A stretch of 7,183 bases of DNA from an uncultured Clostridium sp. (GCA_958349075.1 CATWBR010000232.1:1-7183), one strand, 5' to 3'; shown: positions 1-6,915, counted from the first letter of the stretch. Notes: generated from the letters alone by a model not told the origin. Program-made: numbers and translations.

Positions 1-5
1 GTGAA

Positions 6-11
6 AAGGAG
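6..11 (+). promoter_or_regulatory. Ribosome binding site deciding the start of the YfcC-family gene
   Basis: AAGGAG lies 7 bases upstream of the ATG at 19, a normal spacing. The ATG at 13 is one base from this motif and the GTG at 1 lies before it, so neither fits the site. This is what favours the start at 19. Confidence 0.7.
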
Positions 12-18
12 AATGGTT

Positions 19-1431
19 ATGAACAGAGCAGCAGAAAAGAAAAAAGTGAAACTGACGGCGCCGAATCCCCTGATTATAATGGCAGTGGTGCTGGTCCTGG
101 CAGGAATAGCCAGTTATATAGTGCCGGCAGGGGTATTTGAGCGGGTGCAGGACCCCGGATCCGGACGGATGCTGGCCGATCCAAATTCATTTCACTATGT
201 GGAACAGAACCCGGTTGGAATATTTGAATTTTTTAAATCGCCTACTTTGGGGATACAGAACGCCAGGAGCGTCATCGCTTTTCTGCTGATAATCGGAGGA
301 TTTTTCGGGATCCTTGACGCTACCGGCGCGATTCGGGCCGGAATGGGAAATATGGTTAAAAAGATGGCGGGCCGGGAGATTATTATGATTCCTGTCTGCA
401 TGATAGTATTTGGCTGCGGCTCGGCTTTTATAGGAAATTTTGAAGAATTCCTGGCGTTTGTGCCTCTTGTAATTACGGTCTGCCTGGCAATGGGATTTGA
501 TTCCATCACGGCTGTAGCGGTAGTGTACTGTGCCGCAGGAGCAGGCTATGGAGGCGGATGCACCCAGGCGTTTACCGTTGGGGTAGCCCAGAATATTGCG
601 GGTCTTCCTCTGTTTTCCGGTATTGGGCTGAGGCTGGCCGCATTCATTGTGCTGGAAGGGGTCAGCATTATCTGGGTGACACGCTATGCGATGCGTGTGA
701 AGAAGAATCCAAAGTCCAGTTCCATGTATGAACTGGATCAGCAGCAGACCGACATCATGAATATGGATAACATTGTGCCGACGACGCTCAGACAGAAACT
801 GGTGCTCTCCCTATTTGTGTTAAGCATTATCGCTCTGATTATCGGGGTGACACAGTTTGGTTTCTACATAGATGAATTGGCAGCCTTGTTTCTGATTACA
901 GGTTTACTTGCCGGTATAGCAGGCGGACTAAAGGCGAATGCCATTGCCGAAGCGTTTGTAAAGGGCTGCGGCAATCTGATTTTCCCTTGTCTGATGATTG
1001 GAATGTGCAATGCGGCAACACTGATTATGACGAATGCCAATATTCTGGATACGATTATTAATTTCCTGGCCGGTCTGCTGAGAGGCCTGCCGCCTTCCCT
1101 GAGTGCCTGCGGAATGTTTGTGGTGCAGGATTTAATTAATGTGGTGGTGCCATCCGGTTCAGGCCAGGCCGCAGTCACCATGCCGCTTATGGCGCCGCTT
1201 GGAGATTTGCTCGGGCTGACCAGGCAGACAACCGTACTGGCATTCCAGTTCGGTGATGCGTTTACGAACATCATTGCGCCTACCAGCGGTACAATGATGG
1301 CTGCGCTGGCAATGGGAAAAATCGGATTTGGCAAGTGGGCAAAATTCTTCCTCCCGCTGCTTGCCATATGGTGGGCTGTTGCGTTTGCATTTCTAATTTA
1401 TGCAACAAAGATCGGTTATGGGCCGTTTTAA
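19..1431 (+). CDS. YfcC/DcuC-family integral membrane carrier
   Basis: This is a 470-residue polytopic membrane protein of the DcuC-like anaerobic carrier superfamily, YfcC branch. A short basic N-terminus (KKKVK near residue 8) is followed by about 12 hydrophobic segments, roughly at 17-37, 86-104, 121-138, 143-160, 162-180, 200-222, 260-279, 286-303, 318-336, 342-355, 386-400 and 441-462. Family-typical stretches are GNFEEFLAFVPL (139-150), GYGGGCTQAF (176-185), VVPSGSGQA (376-384) and DAFTNIIAPTSG (413-424). A hydrophilic loop at about 225-258 separates the two halves. Family members are secondary carriers proposed to move C4-dicarboxylates, amino acids or other small organic acids; the substrate cannot be read from the sequence. 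I chose ATG 19 because of the AAGGAG before it. The frame is open back to base 1, so GTG 1, ATG 13 or a start outside the window remain possible. The stop overlaps the next start, indicating an operon. Confidence 0.9.
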   Translation: MNRAAEKKKVKLTAPNPLIIMAVVLVLAGIASYIVPAGVFERVQDPGSGRMLADPNSFHYVEQNPVGIFEFFKSPTLGIQNARSVIAFLLIIGGFFGILDATGAIRAGMGNMVKKMAGREIIMIPVCMIVFGCGSAFIGNFEEFLAFVPLVITVCLAMGFDSITAVAVVYCAAGAGYGGGCTQAFTVGVAQNIAGLPLFSGIGLRLAAFIVLEGVSIIWVTRYAMRVKKNPKSSSMYELDQQQTDIMNMDNIVPTTLRQKLVLSLFVLSIIALIIGVTQFGFYIDELAALFLITGLLAGIAGGLKANAIAEAFVKGCGNLIFPCLMIGMCNAATLIMTNANILDTIINFLAGLLRGLPPSLSACGMFVVQDLINVVVPSGSGQAAVTMPLMAPLGDLLGLTRQTTVLAFQFGDAFTNIIAPTSGTMMAALAMGKIGFGKWAKFFLPLLAIWWAVAFAFLIYATKIGYGPF

Positions 1432-2912
1432 TGCAAAGAGTGAGAGGAAGAGGTCTGGCCGGACGTGGGGAGGCGGTTCGCATCGGGAAGAACCGGGACA
1501 GAGGTCTGACACTGGGCATTGTCATGATAGGCTCCTTTATCGGTTCGCTCAATCAAACGGTCATGGCGTCTGCCCTGCCCAGCATTATGTTTGATTTTGG
1601 CATTGATGCGGGAATAGGGCAGTGGCTTACTTCGGCGTATCTGCTTTTTTTAGGAGTCATGGTGCCGTGTACTGGGTATATGATGGAAAAAATCTCGGTC
1701 AGGAAGCTGTATAGCGGGGCAATGGGCCTTTTTTCGGCGGGTTGTATCCTGGCGGTTGTTTCAGACGATTTCACCCTGCTGTTGTTTTCGAGAATCGTCC
1801 AGGCACTGGGAGCGGGCATACTGCTGCCTTTGCCGCAGGTGGTTACCTTCCGGCTTTATAACCCGGAAAAAAGAGGAGCAGTTATGGGAATCGTCGGCCT
1901 TGCAACCGGCTTTGCACCTGCCTTCGGCCCAACGTTTGCCGGATGTATGGCAGATGGTTTTGGATGGCGTTCCATTTATTATGCTATGGGGGGACTTTCA
2001 CTGTTAAGCCTTCTGCTGGCGGTTTGCAAATTGAAAGAAGAAAAAAGGGAGTCGGAGAGCACCCTTGATATCCCCTCGGTTTTTCTGTCGACACTTGGTT
2101 TTGGAGGAATACTGACTGCGGTGACGGATCAGGGGAACTATGGCTTGACATCTGTCCTTACCTGGCTTCCTTTTTTTGTGGGGCTGGTCTGTCTTGTTTC
2201 GTTTGTCAGAAGGCAGTTCAGGCTTAAGATGCCCCTTCTCCAGCTTCGGGCTTTCGGATACCGCGGTTTTATGATAGGGACGACCCTATTGGTATTTACT
2301 TACGGTTCCATGCTGTCCGTCTCCACGGTGATTGCCATCTACATCCAGAGTATCCGGGGATATTCGGCTACCGTATCGGGCCTTGTAGTTCTTCCGGGCG
2401 CCCTTCTCATGGCCATCTTAAATCCGGCGGCCGGGAAGGTGCTCGATCGTTACGGCCCTTATCTGCTGACTGTCTTTGGCCTGTTTTTTCTCAGCAGCGG
2501 AACATTCCTGATGTCTCTGCTGGGGGAGAATACGCCGCTTATTTTAGTAGGGTCGGCCTATACGGTCAGAATGCTTGGGATTGCCTCACTGCTTCAGCCG
2601 CTGATGACCTGGGCAGTCAATTCAATCCCGGACACGTATATTGCCCATGGAACGGCAATCGTCAATACGCTCCGGCAGGTGGGCGGGGCGGTCGTCAGTT
2701 CCGTGTTCATTTCCCTTATGACGATGATAAAGAGGGATAGAGGTGAACTAACAGGAATTACAATTTCCTGGCGTGCAACGGCGGCGGTGATGTTCGCCTG
2801 CATGACGGCGGCCATTTTTATAATGAGGGAATACAGAAAGAAAACGGATGCCTCTGTGAATGCCGGTGGGAGAAGACGGCAGGATAAATGGACTTTACCA
2901 CTTGACAAATAA
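1431..2912 (+). CDS. MFS transporter, DHA2 (EmrB/QacA-like) family, 14 membrane segments
   Basis: This is a 493-residue major facilitator protein, the usual size for the 14-helix drug:proton antiporter-2 family. Visible signatures are the first-helix motif SLNQTVMASALPSI (39-52), a weak motif A after helix 2 (GYMMEKISVRKL, 82-93), motif B RIVQALGAG (121-129), motif C GLATGFAPAFGPTFAG (156-171), which is typical of exporters, and LPGALL/AAGKVLDRYGP in the second half (321-343). The protein most likely exports small amphipathic compounds using the proton gradient; the substrate is unknown. The ATG at 1431 shares its A with the preceding TAA (TAATG) and has no clear ribosome binding site of its own, so reinitiation after the carrier gene is likely. 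GTG 1440 is a weaker alternative. The N-terminal 25 residues are basic and look like a cytoplasmic tail. The last codons contain the promoter of the next operon. Confidence 0.9.
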   Translation: MQRVRGRGLAGRGEAVRIGKNRDRGLTLGIVMIGSFIGSLNQTVMASALPSIMFDFGIDAGIGQWLTSAYLLFLGVMVPCTGYMMEKISVRKLYSGAMGLFSAGCILAVVSDDFTLLLFSRIVQALGAGILLPLPQVVTFRLYNPEKRGAVMGIVGLATGFAPAFGPTFAGCMADGFGWRSIYYAMGGLSLLSLLLAVCKLKEEKRESESTLDIPSVFLSTLGFGGILTAVTDQGNYGLTSVLTWLPFFVGLVCLVSFVRRQFRLKMPLLQLRAFGYRGFMIGTTLLVFTYGSMLSVSTVIAIYIQSIRGYSATVSGLVVLPGALLMAILNPAAGKVLDRYGPYLLTVFGLFFLSSGTFLMSLLGENTPLILVGSAYTVRMLGIASLLQPLMTWAVNSIPDTYIAHGTAIVNTLRQVGGAVVSSVFISLMTMIKRDRGELTGITISWRATAAVMFACMTAAIFIMREYRKKTDASVNAGGRRRQDKWTLPLDK

Positions 2913-2929
2913 AAGAGATGTGCTAAAAT
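2902..2929 (+). promoter_or_regulatory. Sigma-A-type promoter of the pheST T-box operon
   Basis: A perfect -35 box TTGACA (2902-2907) and a -10 box TAAAAT (2924-2929) are separated by 16 bases. The -10 has an upstream TG at 2921-2922 (extended -10). The predicted start is near A2937-A2938, just ahead of the T-box stem I. The -35 lies inside the last codons (Leu-Asp-Lys-stop) of the MFS gene. Activity is inferred from consensus match and position. Confidence 0.8.
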
Positions 2930-3055
2930 ATTACCTAAGTTTAACAAAAATCCCCATAGAAAAAAGCTGCGAAAGTGTCAGTAGAATCTTATTTTCCATC
3001 AGAGAGAAGGAATCACCGGCTGAAAGTTCCTTCAGGTTCAGATAAGAGTTCGAAT

Positions 3056-3058
3056 TTC
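3056..3058 (+). promoter_or_regulatory. T-box specifier codon UUC (Phe)
   Basis: TTC lies one base after the conserved GAA (3052-3054) on the 3' side of the specifier loop and would pair with the GAA anticodon of tRNA-Phe. A register shift by one base gives TTT, also Phe, so the amino acid assignment does not depend on the exact register. Confidence 0.85.
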
Positions 3059-3153
3059 CCACCGGAGCTGCACGGCTGAACCGATAATACGAAGTAAGCT
3101 GTGACGGGTCGTGCACGTTACGCATAAGATGAGAGCCTGCCATGGCAGGAAAC

Positions 3154-3186
3154 AGGGTGGTACCGCGAGCTGAACGCTTCGTCCCT
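3154..3186 (+). promoter_or_regulatory. T-box antiterminator element
   Basis: AGGGTGGTACCGCG (3154-3167) is the canonical T-box sequence. AGGG (3154-3157) pairs with CCCT (3183-3186) and GCG (3165-3167) pairs with CGT (3180-3182). This leaves the 7-base bulge TGGTACC, whose TGGT accepts the free NCCA end of uncharged tRNA. The 3' strand (3180-3186) is also part of the terminator stem, so the two folds exclude each other. Confidence 0.93.
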
Positions 3187-3217
3187 TCGCAATTGCGAGG
3201 AGACGGAGCTTTTTTTT
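3176..3217 (+). terminator. T-box regulated intrinsic terminator
   Basis: GCTTCGTC (3176-3183) pairs with GACGGAGC (3202-3209). After one C-A mismatch the stem continues with CTTCGC (3185-3190) and GCGAGG (3195-3200) around an AATT loop. Eight Ts follow (3210-3217). This is the default off state when tRNA-Phe is charged. It is also the first terminator downstream of the transporter genes. Confidence 0.95.
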
Positions 3218-3252
3218 ATATCATAGGAAAGTGCTCCTATGATATGAAAAAG
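3211..3252 (+). repeat. Long inverted repeat directly after the T-box terminator
   Basis: ATATCATAGGA (3218-3228) and TCCTATGATAT (3235-3245) form a perfect 11-bp palindrome with a 6-base loop AAGTGC. The stem can extend outward, pairing Ts 3211-3217 of the terminator tract with GAAAAAG (3246-3252), to about 18 bp with two G-U pairs. No T-run follows it on the + strand, so it does not look like a second terminator. It would form only in read-through RNA. Two small competing hairpins follow: GCCC/GGGC at 3252-3262 and GCAGG/CCTGC at 3261-3275. A role in mRNA processing or stability is a guess. Confidence 0.75.
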
Positions 3253-3312
3253 CCCTCCGGGCAGGAGAAGCCTGCTTGCGGGATTCTTTGGTCATGTAAA
3301 AAAGGAGCTAAT

Positions 3313-4332
3313 ATGAGAGAACAGTTAGAAAAAATCAAAGAGGAAGCAATGAAACAGATTGAGGCTTCCGATGCGCTGGAAAAGTTAAATGAGATCCGCG
3401 TTGCCTATCTTGGAAAAAAAGGTGAGCTGACAAGCGTGTTAAAGAGCATGAAGGATGTTTCCCCGGAGGATCGCCCGAAGGTAGGCCAGATGGTTAATGA
3501 TGCCAGGGCCTTAATCGAGGCCAAGCTGGAGGAAACAAAGACCGTCCTGGCAAGGAAAGCCAGGGAAGAGCAGATGAAGCGTGAAGTGATCGACGTAACG
3601 CTGCCTGCCAAGAAGAGCAATGTAGGCCACAGCCACCCCAATACCATTGCCCTGGAGGAAGTGGAACGTATCTTCGTGGGTATGGGCTATGAGGTAGTGG
3701 AAGGCCCGGAAGTGGAATATGACTTATATAACTTTGAGAAACTGAATATTCCTGCAAACCATCCGGCAAAGGATGAGCAGGATACCTTCTATATTAATAA
3801 GGATATCGTGCTCAGGACACAGACCTCACCGGTCCAGGTCCGCTCCATGGAGCAGGGCAAACTGCCGATCCGCATGATCGCACCGGGACGCGTTTTCCGC
3901 TCCGATGAGGTGGATGCAACCCATTCCCCGTCCTTCCATCAGATTGAGGGACTTGTCATTGACAGAAATATCACATTTGCCGATTTAAAGGGAACACTGG
4001 CGGAATTCGCCAAAGAGCTGTTCGGGCCGGAGACTAAGGTGAAGTTCCGTCCTCACCATTTCCCGTTCACGGAGCCGAGCGCCGAGGTGGATGTAACCTG
4101 CTTCAAGTGCGGCGGTTCCGGCTGCCGTTTCTGTAAGGGTTCCGGTTGGATTGAGATTCTTGGCTGCGGTATGGTTCATCCTCATGTGCTGGAGATGAGC
4201 GGTATTGATTCGGAGGAGTACTCCGGCTTTGCCTTTGGCGTGGGTCTGGAGCGTATCGCCCTGCTGAAATACGAAATTGACGACATGAGGCTTTTATATG
4301 AGAATGATATCCGTTTCCTGAAACAGTTTTAA
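3313..4332 (+). CDS. pheS: Phenylalanyl-tRNA synthetase alpha subunit
   Basis: This is the catalytic subunit of the cytoplasmic alpha2-beta2 enzyme that attaches phenylalanine to tRNA-Phe. Its 339 residues are the family's usual length. The N-terminal coiled-coil tRNA-binding arm spans about 1-90, with GKKGELT at 34-40. The class II catalytic core begins near residue 104 (GHSHPN). Motif 2 is GRVFRSDEVDATHSPSFHQ (192-210), followed by PFTEPSAEVDV (251-261), and motif 3 is GFAFGVGLERIALLKY (305-320). Ala307 sits in the SGFAFG segment, the position known to gate para-substituted Phe analogues in E. coli PheS. Four cysteines (263, 266, 271, 274) form a zinc-knuckle-like insert seen in Firmicutes PheS. 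ATG 3313 is chosen because AAGGAG (3302-3307) precedes it by 5 bases. The frame stays open upstream to ATG 3142, but that stretch is the T-box terminator. pheT follows after 38 bases. Confidence 0.98.
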   Translation: MREQLEKIKEEAMKQIEASDALEKLNEIRVAYLGKKGELTSVLKSMKDVSPEDRPKVGQMVNDARALIEAKLEETKTVLARKAREEQMKREVIDVTLPAKKSNVGHSHPNTIALEEVERIFVGMGYEVVEGPEVEYDLYNFEKLNIPANHPAKDEQDTFYINKDIVLRTQTSPVQVRSMEQGKLPIRMIAPGRVFRSDEVDATHSPSFHQIEGLVIDRNITFADLKGTLAEFAKELFGPETKVKFRPHHFPFTEPSAEVDVTCFKCGGSGCRFCKGSGWIEILGCGMVHPHVLEMSGIDSEEYSGFAFGVGLERIALLKYEIDDMRLLYENDIRFLKQF

Positions 4333-4370
4333 GAAATAAGCGAATAGATGATAGAGTAGAGGAGATAGAC

Positions 4371-6791
4371 ATGAATACAGCATTATCCTGGATTAAGGCA
4401 TATGTGCCGGATCTGGAAGTGACGGATCAGGAATATACCGACGCCATGACCATGAGCGGAACGAAAGTGGAAGGTTATGAGCGTCTTGACAAGAATCTGG
4501 AAAAAATTGTAGTTGGCCAGATTACAAAGATTGAACGCCATCCTGATGCGGATAAACTGGTTATCTGCCAGGTTAACGTCGGAGCGGAATCCGTCCAGAT
4601 CGTAACAGGCGCTCCCAACGTAAAGGAAGGCGACAAAGTTCCGGTTGTACTGGACGGCGGCCGTGTTGCGGGAGGCCACGACGGCGGTCCGCTTCCGGAA
4701 GAAGGAATCAAGATTAAGAAGGGCAAGCTGAGGGGAATTGAGTCCTCGGGTATGATGTGTTCCATCGAAGAACTGGGCTCCAGCCGCGAAATGTATCCGG
4801 ATGCTCCCGAATCGGGAATCTATATCCTCCCGGAGGACTCCGAAGTGGGTGCGGACGCGGTGGAAGTCCTCGGACTGCGCGACGTGGTATTTGAGTATGA
4901 GATCACATCCAACCGTGTGGACTGCTACAGTGTAATCGGCATTGCCAGGGAAGCGGCGGCTACATTTAATAAAGAATTCAAAGCTCCGGTTATCAGGGAA
5001 TCAGGAAACAGTGAGGATATCCATGATTACCTGGAGGTATCCGTGGAGGATGGGGAACTGTGCCCGCGATACTGTGCGAGAATGGTAAAAAATATCAAGA
5101 TTGCCCCGTCACCCGTATGGATGCAGCGCCGTCTTGCCGCAAGCGGCATCCGCCCGATTAACAACATTGTCGATATCACAAACTACGTGATGGAAGAGTA
5201 TGGGCAGCCGATGCATGCGTTTGACTATGACCAGATTGGCGGTCATAAGATAATCGTGAAATGTGCAAAGGACGGCGATGTATTCCAGACTCTGGACGGC
5301 CAGGACAGGAAGCTGGACAGCCGTGTCCTCATGATCAACGACGCCGAGAAGGCAGTGGGCATCGCAGGTATCATGGGAGGCGAGAACTCAAAAATCACAG
5401 ACGATGTAAAAACCATGGTGTTCGAGGCTGCCTGCTTTGACGGAACCAATATCCGTCTTTCTTCCAAGAGAATCGGCCTCAGGACCGATGCATCCGGCAA
5501 ATTTGAAAAGGGGCTCGATCCCAACACGGCAAAGACCGCAATCGACCGTGCGTGCCAGTTAATCGAAGAACTGGGAGCAGGAGAAGTAGTGGGCGGAACG
5601 ATTGACGTATACCCGGTGAAAAAAGAAGGAAACAGAGTAGAATTCGATCCCGGTAAGATTAACAGGCTCCTGGGAACCGGCATCAGCGCGGAGACCATGA
5701 TTGAGTATTTCAAACGCGTAGATTTGGAATATGATAAGGAGACTCAGGAAGTGATAGTGCCAAGTTGGAGGCAGGATGTCCACCGCATGGCGGATCTGGC
5801 CGAGGAGGTTGCCCGTTTCTACGGTTATGATGTGGTTCCGACCTCGCTCCCGACCGGAGAAGCGACGACGGGAAAGCTTTCCTTCAAGCTGAGAGTGGAG
5901 GAAGTGGCCAGGGAGATCGCGGAGTTCTCCGGTTTCAGCCAAAGCATGACCTATTCATTCGAAAGCCCGAAGGTGTTTGACAAACTTCTGCTTCCGGCAG
6001 ACAGTGAATACAGGCAGGCTATCACGATTTCCAATCCGCTGGGTGAGGACTTCAGCATTATGAGAACGCTTCCGTTAAATGGAATGCTTTCCTCCCTGTC
6101 CACCAACTATAACAGAAGAAATAAAGACGTCCGCTTATATGAGCTGGCCACAGTCTATATGCCGAAAGCGCTTCCTCTGACAGAGCTTCCGGATGAACGC
6201 CAGCAGTTCATCCTGGGAATGTACGGCAACGGGGATTTTTATACGATGAAGGGCGTGGTTGAGGAATTCTTCGACAAGATCGAGATGAAGAAAAAACCGC
6301 ACTACAATCCTGAGGCAGGTAAATCCTTCCTTCATCCGGGACGCCAGGCGGAAATCATCTACGACGGAACCGCAGTCGGCTATCTGGGTGAGATTCATCC
6401 CGAGGCGGCCGACAATTATAAACTGGGTGAGAAGACGTATGTGGCCGTCGTTGATATGCCGTCCGTTCTTCCTTATGCATCCTTTGATCACAAGTACACC
6501 GGGATTGCCAAATACCCGGCGGTGACAAGAGATATCAGCATGGTCATGAAGAAAGAGATTCTGGCAGGCCAGGTAGAAGAAATCATCGAGCAGAGGGGCG
6601 GAAAGATTCTGGAAAGCTACAATCTTTTCGATATCTATGAAGGAAGCCAGATTACGGCAGGATTCAAATCCATAGCCTATTCCATTACCTTCAGGGCCCA
6701 GGATCACACGCTGGAAGATAAAGAAGTCAATACAGTAATGAATAAGATTCTGAATGGTCTTCAGGGACTTGGAATCGAACTCAGAAGTTAA
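4371..6791 (+). CDS. pheT: Phenylalanyl-tRNA synthetase beta subunit
   Basis: This 806-residue protein is the structural and editing subunit paired with PheS and is of normal length for bacterial PheT. In order: an N-terminal segment (1-38); an EMAP/OB-fold tRNA-binding domain at about 39-155, with VGQITKIERHPDADKL at 48-63; the B3/B4 editing region at about 205-395, with GQPMHAFD (278-285), His282 and GGEN (336-339), which hydrolyses Tyr-tRNA-Phe in characterised homologues; a B5 domain at about 408-485; an inactive class II-like core at about 490-700, with SNPLGEDFSIMRT (554-566) and HPGRQAEI (655-662); and a C-terminal ferredoxin-fold anticodon-binding domain from about 714, with YPAVTRDISMV (715-725). 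AGGAG (4360-4364) lies 6 bases before ATG 4371. The OB domain carries a Gly-rich stretch at 96-108 that looks longer than in Bacillus-type PheT. The gene is co-transcribed with pheS under T-box control, and a hairpin follows 9 bases after the stop. Confidence 0.98.
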   Translation: MNTALSWIKAYVPDLEVTDQEYTDAMTMSGTKVEGYERLDKNLEKIVVGQITKIERHPDADKLVICQVNVGAESVQIVTGAPNVKEGDKVPVVLDGGRVAGGHDGGPLPEEGIKIKKGKLRGIESSGMMCSIEELGSSREMYPDAPESGIYILPEDSEVGADAVEVLGLRDVVFEYEITSNRVDCYSVIGIAREAAATFNKEFKAPVIRESGNSEDIHDYLEVSVEDGELCPRYCARMVKNIKIAPSPVWMQRRLAASGIRPINNIVDITNYVMEEYGQPMHAFDYDQIGGHKIIVKCAKDGDVFQTLDGQDRKLDSRVLMINDAEKAVGIAGIMGGENSKITDDVKTMVFEAACFDGTNIRLSSKRIGLRTDASGKFEKGLDPNTAKTAIDRACQLIEELGAGEVVGGTIDVYPVKKEGNRVEFDPGKINRLLGTGISAETMIEYFKRVDLEYDKETQEVIVPSWRQDVHRMADLAEEVARFYGYDVVPTSLPTGEATTGKLSFKLRVEEVAREIAEFSGFSQSMTYSFESPKVFDKLLLPADSEYRQAITISNPLGEDFSIMRTLPLNGMLSSLSTNYNRRNKDVRLYELATVYMPKALPLTELPDERQQFILGMYGNGDFYTMKGVVEEFFDKIEMKKKPHYNPEAGKSFLHPGRQAEIIYDGTAVGYLGEIHPEAADNYKLGEKTYVAVVDMPSVLPYASFDHKYTGIAKYPAVTRDISMVMKKEILAGQVEEIIEQRGGKILESYNLFDIYEGSQITAGFKSIAYSITFRAQDHTLEDKEVNTVMNKILNGLQGLGIELRS

Positions 6792-6800
6792 CAGAACCGG

Positions 6801-6845
6801 AAAGCGCCCGGCCACTGCTGAATATCAGCTCTGGCCGGGCGCTTT
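6801..6845 (+). terminator. GC-rich hairpin terminator after pheT
   Basis: AAAGCGCCCGGCCA (6801-6814) and TGGCCGGGCGCTTT (6832-6845) pair perfectly over 14 bp. A 2x2 CT/TC internal loop follows, then GCTGA/TCAGC (6817-6821 with 6825-6829) closing an ATA loop. The position 9 bases after the pheT stop fits operon termination. The T-run is only TTT and belongs to the stem, and the minus strand has the same TTT, so the element may act in both directions or rely on Rho or 3' end processing. Confidence 0.75.
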
Positions 6846-6887
6846 GCTGAAGGCGGTAATCTGTGCGCGGAGCGGGCAGGTTATCAT

Positions 6888-6915
6888 TTGACCGATAGAG
6901 AACTTTTGTGATAAT
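6888..6915 (+). promoter_or_regulatory. Candidate upstream promoter for the PAS gene
   Basis: TTGACC (6888-6893) and GATAAT (6910-6915) are 16 bases apart, and a TG at 6907-6908 gives an extended -10. A 6-bp inverted repeat, TTATCA (6881-6886) with TGATAA (6909-6914), brackets the site. The match is good but weaker than the downstream candidate, and chance is possible in AT-rich DNA. Confidence 0.4.

Larger units (their letters stand above)
2937..3217 (+). ncRNA. T-box riboswitch leader of pheST, tRNA-Phe specific
   Basis: The leader RNA senses the charging state of tRNA-Phe and controls read-through into pheST. Stem I can be traced: AGCT 2965-2968 with AGCT 3066-3069, a K-turn-like GA region, GTG 2975-2977 with CAC 3060-3062, the AGTA loop motif at 2980-2983, helix 2987-2992 with 3042-3047, and apical helix 3006-3012 with 3027-3033. 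The specifier loop reads GAA-T-TTC-CC followed by GGAGC, the same spacing as in known T-boxes, giving UUC (Phe). Stem III pairs 3101-3106 with 3116-3121. The conserved 14-base T-box sequence is at 3154-3167. The base after TGG is T, which suits the A discriminator expected for tRNA-Phe. The downstream genes are the Phe synthetase subunits, which fits independently. The exact 5' end is inferred from the promoter. Confidence 0.96.

Noticed and set aside
1335..1430. Earlier start for the MFS gene inside the carrier gene
   Set aside because: It would add 32 cysteine-rich residues unlike any MFS N-terminus and overlap nearly 100 bases of the carrier gene. The TAATG start at 1431 is simpler.
1545..1586. 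Asn instead of Asp in the first-helix motif of the MFS protein as a loss-of-function sign
   Set aside because: LNQT at this position is, to my knowledge, common in several DHA2 subfamilies, so it is not an anomaly. The other motifs are intact.
2860..3045. 61-codon + strand frame across the MFS end and T-box leader, as a possible leader peptide
   Set aside because: It starts inside the MFS gene, upstream of the predicted transcript start, and has no Phe-rich run. T-box control explains the region without translation.
3142..3312. Upstream extension of the pheS reading frame from ATG 3142
   Set aside because: This stretch is the T-box, terminator and hairpin region. The extension adds 57 codons with no homology to PheS N-termini, while ATG 3313 has a good ribosome binding site and gives the family length.
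6135..6815. Minus-strand 226-codon frame opposite the pheT 3' end
   Set aside because: It lies almost wholly antisense to well-conserved pheT, shows no recognisable domain, and runs into the terminator hairpin. Other minus-strand frames (for example 864-1367 and 5243-5713) are rejected for the same reason.
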